Origin: Planctomycetaceae bacterium
Lineage (GTDB): Bacteria; Planctomycetota; Planctomycetia; Planctomycetales; Planctomycetaceae
Assembly: GCA_020426085.1 (NCBI GenBank)
Contig: JAGQQP010000139.1
Coordinates: forward strand, 1 to 8,806
Direction: 5' to 3'
DNA: 8,806 nucleotides
In this document: positions 1 through 7,000 of the stretch, piece by piece
How the letters are laid out: each line of letters starts with the position of its first letter
How positions within the stretch are numbered: the first letter of the stretch is position 1
Translations under genes and position numbers: made by a program
Notes under the pieces: generated by a model
Databases searched by the model: none
Told to the model about the DNA's origin: nothing
The model's input: the letters and a program-made list of their open reading frames with translations, nothing else

Positions 1-1
1 A

Positions 2-313
2 CTGCAGGCATTGAAATATCGCTGGGACAACCGCTCTCAAGCACGACCTGTGACATCCAAGCAGGCTTTACACGACATCGAACTCAGTATTTCCGGAATC
101 GAACTCGCTTTCGAAACGATGGACAAGCTTCAGTCACAAACGAATGTCAGTGAAGAAGACTGGCGGCTTCGAAAACGTGTCCTGGAACGTACCCTGGTAC
201 GACCATTGGAGACCTATCACGAACGGGTCCTGCCTCATCATTATAAGAAATCGCGTGAAGAACGAAAAAAACTGCTGGACGGTCTTAACCTGCCCACAAT
301 CCCATCGCTGTAA
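2..313 (+). CDS. C-terminal end of an unrecognised protein (5' end outside window)
   Basis: The frame is open from the first bases of the window and ends at a TAA (311-313), giving about 103 C-terminal residues. A TTG at 11 could be read as a start, but nothing marks it as one and the frame continues upstream, so this is treated as a gene cut by the window edge. The visible part is hydrophilic and probably helical. It is rich in Glu, Arg, Lys and Leu, has no membrane segment, and has a basic stretch near the end (HHYKKSREERKK) followed by a short LNLPTIPSL tail. I do not recognise the family and assign no function. No strong terminator follows. A 5-bp inverted repeat (CAACC/GGTTG, 320-335) lies just after the stop but has no adjoining T run. 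Confidence 0.6.
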   Translation: MQALKYRWDNRSQARPVTSKQALHDIELSISGIELAFETMDKLQSQTNVSEEDWRLRKRVLERTLVRPLETYHERVLPHHYKKSREERKKLLDGLNLPTIPSL

Positions 314-401
314 ATGATTCAACCGCTTGAGGTTGTCGCTTACACACTTGCCCGGCTGACCAAAAACCGGAAACACTGAATCTTTTTGTTTTCGTATTGG
401 G

Positions 402-407
402 TATACT
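402..407 (+). promoter_or_regulatory. Candidate -10 box (TATACT) upstream of the exported-protein gene
   Basis: TATACT matches five of six positions of the sigma-70 -10 consensus and lies in the gap before the gene at 588. No good -35 element is seen 16-18 bases upstream, and the TGn extended -10 is absent. A transcript from here would have a leader of about 175 bases and would start inside the inverted repeat at 408-457. This is weak evidence only. Confidence 0.2.
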
Positions 408-457
408 GAGTGGCTGGTAGTGGTTTGTATTTCATTCGAAATGATTCCCAGCCACCC
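408..457 (+). other. Nested inverted repeat / potential hairpin in the intergenic region
   Basis: GTGGCTGG (410-417) is perfectly complementary to CCAGCCAC (448-455), an 8-bp GC-rich stem. Inside it, ATTTC (429-433) pairs with GAAAT (438-442) around a four-base loop. Partial pairing (A419-T446, G420-T445, T421-A444) continues between the two stems, leaving a six-base bulge at 422-427. No T run follows on either strand, so it is not a classical intrinsic terminator. It could be a leader RNA structure, an operator or an mRNA-stability element. It lies 130 bases before the start codon at 588. The rest of the 314-587 gap shows nothing else that I can support. Confidence 0.4.
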
Positions 458-587
458 TCATCGGGAAATAAGCACACAAATTCACACGCTGATGATGTCT
501 ATCTTCCGGTCGGGTTCTGCGTTTTCAAAAATGTGAGAAAACGGCTCCGTTTCAATACGAATCTCAACACTACGGAAAAGGCATCGT

Positions 588-2486
588 ATGCGCTCCTCCT
601 GCACTTCGGACTCACAGGGCATGTTCACAAAAACTCTATTCCTCTTCGGACGTCAATTGTCTCTGCTCGTTCTGATCTGTATCTGTAGCAGCACGCTTCA
701 TGCTCAGGGGACAGAGACTGGAAAACCGGAGCCGGAAAAGAAAGAGGAACAAAAGAAGAAGGCTGTCGGGGTGGAAACGATTCTCCCCAAACCACTGATC
801 GTGGTTAACTTCGCCAGCGTGGAACGGATCCTCTCGGATATCGATTTTATTTTCGAACTGGCAGGACGTCCGGAAATTGCTGAGATCGCGTCAGCTTCCC
901 TGGCGAATGTCAACGACCTGGAAGGTATTGATCGAAATAAAAATCTGGGTGTGGAACTGTACCTGAAAACCGGGCTTCTGCCCCAGCCGGTTCAAACCTT
1001 ATATCTACCGATCAAAAAAGTACGTACTTTTCTTGATACGCTGGAAGTCCTGATTCCTGGCGATGAAGAAACGATCAAGAAAGATGCGGACCGGGATGAC
1101 CTGTATATTATCAACGGTCGACGCGGCGAATCTATCATCCGCTTCCAGGATGATTATGCGCACATGCTCTTTCAGGGTGCTGAGAATGAAACCAGCCTGG
1201 AAATGATTACATCGCGCGACTTTGGTGATCCGTCTCAGAAACTGCAGAATCTGACTTCCGCCTATGATCTCGCTTTCAAAATCGATCTGAATGCGATTCC
1301 CGAGCTGATGCGCACGACTTTTCTGGGATTCTTCCGGACTGCCATTGAAACACAACTGCAGCAGCGCGATGGCGAATCCAAGGCCGCCTACGAACTCCGG
1401 CGCATGTCCGGAAAACAGAACCTGGAAAACATCGAATACTTTTTGACCGAAGGCCAGGAGATGGTGTTTGGCGGACGTATTGAAAAAGAAGAAAAACGGG
1501 GAATCGTTGACTTGCTGATCAAAGCCAGACCCAACAGCGATCTGGCTCGTGCTGTCAAAAATATCCCCGGAAAAGCGAGTTACTTCAGTGTGATTACCTC
1601 GCGCGAAAATCTGCCACTTGCTGTGTCGGCCTCCATGAATATCGCTCGTCGAGATCGACTGATCTATCAGAAATATTTAAACTACTTCGAAAAGCAACTG
1701 AGTGATAAACTCCTGACTGAAGAGGAACGCCTGCAGAACACCAGTTCGATTCAACAGTTCTTCAGCCCGGTGAAAACCATGGTCGATAAAGGGCACATCG
1801 ATGTGTTTGCCCAACTGGTCTCAACTCCGACGAAAAAATTTGCCTTGATCGGGGGGATTAAACTTGCTCCTTCCTCGAATCTGCCTGCATCCCTGCTGGA
1901 TATTATTAATCGCATTGATCAGCTGCCTGACAACAAGGCACACATCTACACGAATGCCGAAACAGTTCAGGGAATCGCATTACATCAGTTACAACCCGAA
2001 TCGAAAACCGCCGATGATAAACAGCAGCGTTTTCTCGGCGGTGTCCCTTCTCTGTATATTGGAGCCGACAACGAAGTCATCTGGTTTGCCATGGGAACTG
2101 AAATTGCAGTTGCCGCTTTAAATGAAGCCATCGAAACGATCAACACCGCAACACCCGAAGCCAGAAAAGAACAACGGACCGCCCCCGTACAGATGGAATT
2201 TCATATCCGTCCGTGGCTCAACCTGTTCTCGGAAGCGGAAATCCAGGAAAGTGGGATCATGGCAATTCTTGATAACGCCTTCCAGCCAGGAAATGATCTG
2301 ATTCTGGTAACCACACAACCTACTGAAACGGGAGTCCGTACCCGAATTCGATTTGACGAGGGTTATCTGAAACTGCTGGGAATTGCGATCGCGAAACGCT
2401 TCGACAGAAATCAGGAACGGAAACTGGAACAGCAAAATAAGAAGGCAAGAGACATCGAAAAGAACCTGGGAATCGATGATAAATAG
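588..2486 (+). CDS. Exported protein of unknown function, 632 aa
   Basis: I do not recognise a named family. The ATG at 588 is chosen because AAAGG (577-581) lies six bases upstream. The ATG at 621 (residue 12) has only an AGGG one base away, but it would give a more compact signal peptide. Either start yields an N-terminal secretion signal: a basic segment (K15, R22), a hydrophobic core at about residues 24-33, and a likely signal peptidase I cut after LHA (residue 39). A charged Lys/Glu/Pro linker (about 43-58) follows, then a mixed alpha/beta body to about residue 590. The last ~30 residues are a charged, probably coiled helix rich in Lys, Glu and Gln. No transmembrane segment, catalytic motif or lipobox is seen, so a soluble periplasmic (or paryphoplasmic) location is inferred. 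Phrases such as the GIDRNKNLGVELYL and YLPIKKVRTFLDTL segments recall large exported hypothetical proteins common in planctomycetes, but that is from memory. The gene converges on the EF-hand gene with a 33-base gap. Confidence 0.85.
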   Translation: MRSSCTSDSQGMFTKTLFLFGRQLSLLVLICICSSTLHAQGTETGKPEPEKKEEQKKKAVGVETILPKPLIVVNFASVERILSDIDFIFELAGRPEIAEIASASLANVNDLEGIDRNKNLGVELYLKTGLLPQPVQTLYLPIKKVRTFLDTLEVLIPGDEETIKKDADRDDLYIINGRRGESIIRFQDDYAHMLFQGAENETSLEMITSRDFGDPSQKLQNLTSAYDLAFKIDLNAIPELMRTTFLGFFRTAIETQLQQRDGESKAAYELRRMSGKQNLENIEYFLTEGQEMVFGGRIEKEEKRGIVDLLIKARPNSDLARAVKNIPGKASYFSVITSRENLPLAVSASMNIARRDRLIYQKYLNYFEKQLSDKLLTEEERLQNTSSIQQFFSPVKTMVDKGHIDVFAQLVSTPTKKFALIGGIKLAPSSNLPASLLDIINRIDQLPDNKAHIYTNAETVQGIALHQLQPESKTADDKQQRFLGGVPSLYIGADNEVIWFAMGTEIAVAALNEAIETINTATPEARKEQRTAPVQMEFHIRPWLNLFSEAEIQESGIMAILDNAFQPGNDLILVTTQPTETGVRTRIRFDEGYLKLLGIAIAKRFDRNQERKLEQQNKKARDIEKNLGIDDK

Positions 2487-2519
2487 CTCTGGCACATTGA
2501 ATCGATCGTGTTCTGCCTC

Positions 2520-3641
2520 TTACTTCTTCTTCAGCTCCACGTAATGCTTTACAAACTGGTCCTGAGGCATGGTCACGGTCAGGTCAATGTTAGCCTGTTC
2601 AAACATCCGCCGCATGGAACGACTCTTTTTCCATTCTTCGGGAGAGACAGAACCGTCTTTATCCCGGTCGACCAGTTTAAAAAAATAGCCTGCCTGAGCA
2701 ACCAGCGGATCAGTACTGGGTGCTGAGACCTGAACCGACTCGGGCTGGGATGGTTTTTCAGTTATGGACTGCTTCGGTGTATCAGTTGATCCTGAAGCAG
2801 ATGTATTGCCGCTCGCAGCCAGGGGATTTGCAGCAGGCTGTCCTGTATTCAAAGCAAACATAAACGATGCGGCACTCCGTTGTGTTTTCCCCTCTTTAGC
2901 GAGCTTGATTTCTTTCGGTGTCAGAAAACCATCTCCATTCAGGTCCATCGTAAAAAAATCGCCGAGTTTGGTCGGATTATTTTTTCGCCATTCGTAGAGG
3001 CCAATCTGACCATCCTGATCCATATCGTGCTGCACGAATTCCTGATTCAGATCCACTGTCGTCCGCTGTGGTTTGGCCGGTTCATTCTTAGAGGTACTGC
3101 TACTGGAACGATCATTTGAAGAACTACCCGGAGTGCCTCGGTCCGACTCAAACGAACCATAGCGGCTGCGCATGGCATCACGATCAAAACTTCCCCTGTC
3201 AAATCCACCACTTCGGTCGTCATCGTCGTCACGATCACCGCCAGGCCGGGAAAAGCCGCCTGGAGGACCACCAAATCCCCCCGGTGGACCACCAAAACCT
3301 CGTGAAGAACCGAAACGACTGCGATCATCCCCTCCACGACTGCCGCGATCCCCGCGACTAAACGAGCTGCGCATCCGCTCCATCACCTGAGGCATGATCC
3401 GTTCAAATTCCTGCTGGCTCATGTCGCGCGACGTATCTACACCGGCTGCTTCCAGGGATTCCTTGAAACGATCAGGCATCTGAGCAAATTCAGAGGCCTC
3501 AATCACCCCGTTTCGGTTGCGATCCAGAAACGAGATAAAGCCGCGTGAGCGACTATCACCACCTGGCTGTGCATACGCCAGATCAGCGCAAAACCCTACT
3601 AACAGTACAGAAGGAATCAGGAGAGTGGTAAAACGGAACAT
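2520..3641 (-). CDS. Exported EF-hand (calcium-binding) protein with Gly/Arg/Asp-rich linker, 373 aa
   Basis: Likely a secreted calcium-binding protein. The start at 3641 is preferred over the in-frame ATG at 3659 because GGAG lies seven bases upstream of 3641, while 3659 has no ribosome-binding site. From 3641 the signal peptide is compact and ends in AYA (residue 24) before QPGG. Four canonical 12-residue EF-hand loops are visible, each with Asp at position 1, Asp/Asn at 3 and 5, Gly at 6, a hydrophobic residue at 8 and Glu at 12. They lie at residues 40-51 (DRNRNGVIEASE), 206-217 (DMDQDGQIGLYE), 233-244 (DLNGDGFLTPKE) and 325-336 (DRDKDGSVSPEE). Loops 2 and 3 form a close pair. Loops 1 and 4 are each followed by a degenerate partner (about 69-79 and 351-363). 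Residues 94-185 are a disordered Gly/Arg/Ser/Asp linker with two GGPPGGF units and a run of five Asp. Partner and role are unknown. It is transcribed divergently from the secretin-repeat gene. Confidence 0.9.
   Translation of the reverse strand: MFRFTTLLIPSVLLVGFCADLAYAQPGGDSRSRGFISFLDRNRNGVIEASEFAQMPDRFKESLEAAGVDTSRDMSQQEFERIMPQVMERMRSSFSRGDRGSRGGDDRSRFGSSRGFGGPPGGFGGPPGGFSRPGGDRDDDDDRSGGFDRGSFDRDAMRSRYGSFESDRGTPGSSSNDRSSSSTSKNEPAKPQRTTVDLNQEFVQHDMDQDGQIGLYEWRKNNPTKLGDFFTMDLNGDGFLTPKEIKLAKEGKTQRSAASFMFALNTGQPAANPLAASGNTSASGSTDTPKQSITEKPSQPESVQVSAPSTDPLVAQAGYFFKLVDRDKDGSVSPEEWKKSRSMRRMFEQANIDLTVTMPQDQFVKHYVELKKK
3252..3293 (-). repeat. Two tandem 21-base units encoding GGPPGGF
   Basis: Two adjacent 21-base units (3252-3272 and 3273-3293) are 17/21 identical, and all four differences fall at third codon positions. 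Both encode the same heptapeptide GGPPGGF within the disordered linker of the EF-hand protein. The synonymous-only drift suggests that the peptide, rather than the DNA, is being kept. Confidence 0.75.
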
Positions 3642-3648
3642 TTTCTTA

Positions 3649-3652
3649 CTCC
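3649..3652 (-). promoter_or_regulatory. Shine-Dalgarno GGAG that decides the start of the EF-hand gene
   Basis: On the minus strand GGAG ends seven bases before the ATG at 3641. It lies between the two candidate start codons (3659 and 3641), so it can serve only the inner one. This is why the shorter form is annotated. Confidence 0.6.
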
Positions 3653-3682
3653 GCAACATTTAGAGCGGTCTTCGACGGGTAT

Positions 3683-3709
3683 TACCGTGTTTAATAAACA
3701 GATACCGTG
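3683..3709. repeat. TACCGTG direct repeats 20 bases apart flanking an inverted repeat
   Basis: TACCGTG occurs at 3683-3689 and again at 3703-3709, exactly 20 bases (about two helical turns) apart. Between and overlapping them is TGTTTA-A-TAAACA (3688-3700), a perfect 6-bp inverted repeat around one base. The cluster lies about 42-68 bases upstream of the EF-hand start at 3641, where a regulator site would be expected. No regulator is identified. Confidence 0.35.
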
Positions 3710-3891
3710 ATTTTGCGCATCTGTCTCCCAGTCATGCAAGTAGAATTTCGGCACCTGACATTAGAAACACCGGTCGAAAGGGAACCGATCGATGAATTCT
3801 AAAAGAATCCCAAGATCTTTGAAACGAGCTCTAAACTGTTGAAGTATAACATGATAGTACACCATTCGCAGAATGTTTTTGTATTTGTTTT

Positions 3892-3903
3892 TGAGTTAAC
3901 TCA
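3892..3903. promoter_or_regulatory. Perfect 12-bp palindrome TGAGTTAACTCA, possible operator
   Basis: The sequence TGAGTTAACTCA is its own reverse complement over 12 bases. It lies 155 bases before the secretin-repeat start and 251 bases before the EF-hand start, in the non-coding gap. It has the form of a binding site for a dimeric regulator, but no family can be assigned. Confidence 0.3.
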
Positions 3904-3999
3904 GGCTGTAATCAGTAGATTCATAGAATCCATAACCAAGTTCAAAATAACCGGTTGTTGGAAATCAATCTTGTAACCTGCTGTGACACACCTCAAAAT

Positions 4000-4009
4000 A
4001 GTGATCACT
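4000..4009. promoter_or_regulatory. Perfect 10-bp palindrome AGTGATCACT, possible operator
   Basis: AGTGATCACT is a perfect palindrome 48 bases upstream of the ATG at 4058. It overlaps the place where a -35 element would be if CATAAT at 4020-4025 is the -10 box. Its position fits a regulator site for the secretin-repeat/ATPase operon. Confidence 0.3.
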
Positions 4010-4019
4010 CGAACATTTT

Positions 4020-4025
4020 CATAAT
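4020..4025 (+). promoter_or_regulatory. Candidate -10 box (CATAAT) of the secretin-repeat/ATPase operon
   Basis: CATAAT matches five of six -10 positions and would give a leader of about 27 bases before the ATG at 4058. There is no good -35 at 16-18 bases; the spot is occupied by the AGTGATCACT palindrome. An alternative pair is TTGTAA (3971-3976), a 17-base spacer and CAAAAT (3994-3999). Neither is strong. Confidence 0.25.
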
Positions 4026-4057
4026 AAATATTTTTTCCGCCTGATATCAGAATCGCC

Positions 4058-7000
4058 ATGCAAATGATGAGAAGTATCAAATTCCAATTCTTTTTTTTGA
4101 TCGCCCTGATGGGTCTGATTCCCTGCTCTGACATGCTCACAAGAACAGTACAGGCACAGGAATCTGAAGACCGGGGTAGCAGACGTGGTTTTGGTGGTGA
4201 TCGCGGAGGCTTTGGCGGAGACCGAGGTGGCTTCGGTGGTCGTGGCAGTTTTGGTGGCGGATTCGGAGGAGACCGTGGTGGATTCGGCAGCCGGGGAGGC
4301 TTTGGTGGTCCTCGTGGCGGCATCGGTTCGCTGGTCAATCGTGAGGAAGTCCAGAAAGAACTCCAGCTCACTGAAGACCAGATCAAACAGCTTGAGGAAG
4401 CCGCAGCAGCGATGCGCCCCACTCGCGAAAGCATGGAACCCTTCATGACACGCATGCGGGATGCCCAGACGGATGAGGAACGTACCAAAGTCCGTGAAGA
4501 AATGAGTGCCTCCTTCGAAAAAACGCGAACTGAAGGCGAAGCCAAACTGATGAGTCTGCTGAACGAAAAACAGGCCGCTCGACTCAAACAACTCCAGCTT
4601 CAGGAAGGCGGCTATCGACAGTTGACCAATGAAGACACAGCAAAACAGCTCAAGCTGACTGAAGATCAACTGAAACAGATCACCGAACTGGAAGAACAGC
4701 GATCAAATGCCCGTCGTGACCTGGGCCGTCGTGCCACTTCAGAAGAACGCGATAAAGTCCAGCAGGAATTCGATCAGAAAATCGAAGCCGTGTTGACCAA
4801 AGACCAGCAGGCTCAGTGGAAGCAGATGCTGGGACCTGCTCTGGTGACAGAAACAAAGCCCACTGAATCGAGTGCTCCTGCTGTCAGCAGTAATGCCAGC
4901 CCCATTCCACGACCACGTCCACAGATTCCAATGGAACCGGAAGGCTTGAAACCGGAAGACCGTCGCATTTCGTTCGGCGGTAATGCCATTGCCATGAATG
5001 ATGCAACCAGTAAACCTGCTGATCCCGATCAACCTCAGACAGCAAAGAAACCGGGGCCCGTCAATAAAATGTCATTTAACTTCCGGTTTGCGCCCTGGGG
5101 TGATGTGCTGAAGCTGTTTGCTGAATCAGCCGGTTACACACTCGATTTGAATGATGTTCCTCCGGGAACCTTTAATTACTTCGACCAGGGAACCTACACC
5201 CCGACGGAAGCACTCGACATCATCAATGGCTATCTCCTGCAGAAAGGGTATGTCATTGTCCGCCGCGATCAGTTTCTGGTGGTTCTGAACATCGATAACG
5301 GAATTCCTCCTAACCTCGTACCGATTGTCGATTCCGAAAAAATTACCGAGCACGGTAAGAACGAGCTGATGAGCGTGACCTTCCAGCTGGAAGGGGTCGA
5401 CGTCAGTCAGGTCGCCAAAGAAGTTCAAGCCATTCTGGGACCGCAGGGAAAATCTGTGGCATTGAATACAGCCAACTCCATCATCGTTACCGATATCGGC
5501 AGTAACCTGTCACGGGTAAAAAAACTGCTGGAAGGGGCCATGGCGAATGCCGGGCCTACCGATCTGATCTTTCGCTCTTTTGAGTTGAAATTTATCGATG
5601 CGACAGAAGCAGAAAAGATTCTCCGCAGTCAGTTCGGTCTGCCTGCCGCGACTCAGAATGTCAGTGCCGCTGCCACTTCAGCCCGCTACCTTGACTACCG
5701 TTCCCGCAGCAGCAGGGATCGAGGCAGTAGCCCTCCACAGCCGCAACCCACTAAAGAATCAAATACTCAGGTCACCGCTGATCCTCGTACAAATCGCCTG
5801 CTGGTTACAGCAACCCCCGATCAGATTAAAATTGCGGATGAAATCATCAAGTCAATTGATGTGGATGAAGGGAACCTGCTGGGACCGGGGGGCAATAAAC
5901 CCTTCCTGCGTGTTTATACCGTCAGTTCCGCTGATTCCCGAGAAGTCACCAAAACCCTGGATGCGATGATGCCGGGCGTGGTTGTCAACGAAGATGCCCG
6001 CAACGATAAAATCCATATTCTGGCCACGCACAAAGAGCACGAAAAAATTGAAGAAATGATTCGACAGCTCGACGGCGAAGGAGGCAGCCAGTCTGTTTCT
6101 GTGATCAACCTCAGCTCCATGGATCCCATTTCTGCCACAACCACACTGCGGTCACTCTTCTTACGTGACGGCGATGACGCCCCCACCATCGAAGCCGACC
6201 TGCTGGGTCGTCGCCTTCTGGTACGTGGGACTCCCGATCAGGTTATTCAAGTCAAAGCACTCCTGGCGCAACTGGGCGAAGATGGAACAGGTCGTCCCAA
6301 TGAAAATCGTGCTCAGGGTCCTGTCCGAACGATTCCACTGGGCGGCCGTGATTCTCGCGAAATCATGGATCTGATCAATAAACTCTGGTCCGCTTCTTCA
6401 GGCGACGAGAACCCGATTCGGATTGTTGTTCCTTCGGAAAACAATCTGATTCGTGAACGTGTTATCGGAGGCGAAGACGAAGCCCCGAACCGAAACCGGG
6501 GGTTTCGTAATCCATCACAAAACACCAGTGCTCCGTTGAATCGTCCCATTCAACGTCAGCTGCCTGCTCGCGAGAAAGAACAACAGCGATTTTTCTTCAC
6601 AGCCAGTGATGAGAAATCAGAAGCGGCTGTAGAACAGCCTGACGATTCAGATCGCGCTCCAGAAAATAAAAAACAACCAGAGCCCGGCAACCAGTCTGCT
6701 GGCGATTCTCAGGGTGAAAAAAAGAAGCCGGTTGCCGTCTCCACGAATGGAGACAATCTGATTATTTCTTCAACCGATATCGAAGCCCTCAATCGCCTGG
6801 AAAAAATGATTGATGCACTGACCCAGGCGATTCCTCCGAAAAATCAGTGGACTGTCTTTTACCTGCGTTCTGCCGATGCCACCGCGACCGCCAAAATGCT
6901 GGAAAGTCTGTTTCCCAGCAGTTCTGTCTCGGACATGGACTCAGGCTCCGGCATGTTCAGCGGAATCTCCAACATTGGCGGCAGTCTGATGGATGCCACC

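Larger units (their letters stand above)
3642..4057. promoter_or_regulatory. Divergent intergenic region between the EF-hand gene and the secretin-repeat gene
   Basis: This stretch of about 416 bases, visibly more AT-rich than its flanking genes towards the plus-strand gene, must carry promoters for two genes read away from each other. I see no convincing paired -35/-10 for the minus-strand gene. It holds a spaced direct repeat (3683-3709), a 12-bp palindrome (3892-3903), an 8-bp palindrome AACCGGTT (3949-3956), a 10-bp palindrome (4000-4009) and a CATAAT box (4020-4025). No small gene is supported here. Open frames on the minus strand that cross it are shadows of the secretin-repeat gene. 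Confidence 0.5.

Noticed and set aside
354..391. CCGG...CCGG followed by TCTTTTTGTTTT as a terminator of the first gene
   Set aside because: The stem is only 4 bp of a self-complementary tetramer with an 11-base loop, and the T-rich stretch begins about 11 bases after it.
410..688. 92-codon plus-strand open frame before and overlapping the exported-protein gene
   Set aside because: It starts at a GTG inside the inverted repeat, has no ribosome-binding site, shows no recognisable sequence and overlaps the better supported gene at 588 by 101 bases.
2491..2517. Possible bidirectional terminator between the convergent genes
   Set aside because: GGCA/TGCC gives only a 4-bp stem with a 19-base interior containing CGATCG, and there is no clean T run on either side.
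4115..4132. Possible lipobox (LIPC) in the signal peptide of the secretin-repeat protein
   Set aside because: Residues 20-23 read LIPC, but Pro at -1 is not accepted in the usual lipobox and a signal peptidase I site (VQA) follows at 31-33.
3901..4669. Long minus-strand open frames with Pro-rich (PPK/PPR) or Ala/Thr-rich product
   Set aside because: They are antisense shadows of the Gly/Arg/Phe codon tract and the LTxxQ region of the secretin-repeat gene; the Pro-rich pattern is the complement of GGT/GGC/CGN codons.
5598..5969. 123-codon plus-strand open frame inside the secretin-repeat gene
   Set aside because: The frame overlaps coherent repeat-domain coding sequence in the main frame, has no start signal and no recognisable product. 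The same applies to 6847-7185 and 7566-7853.
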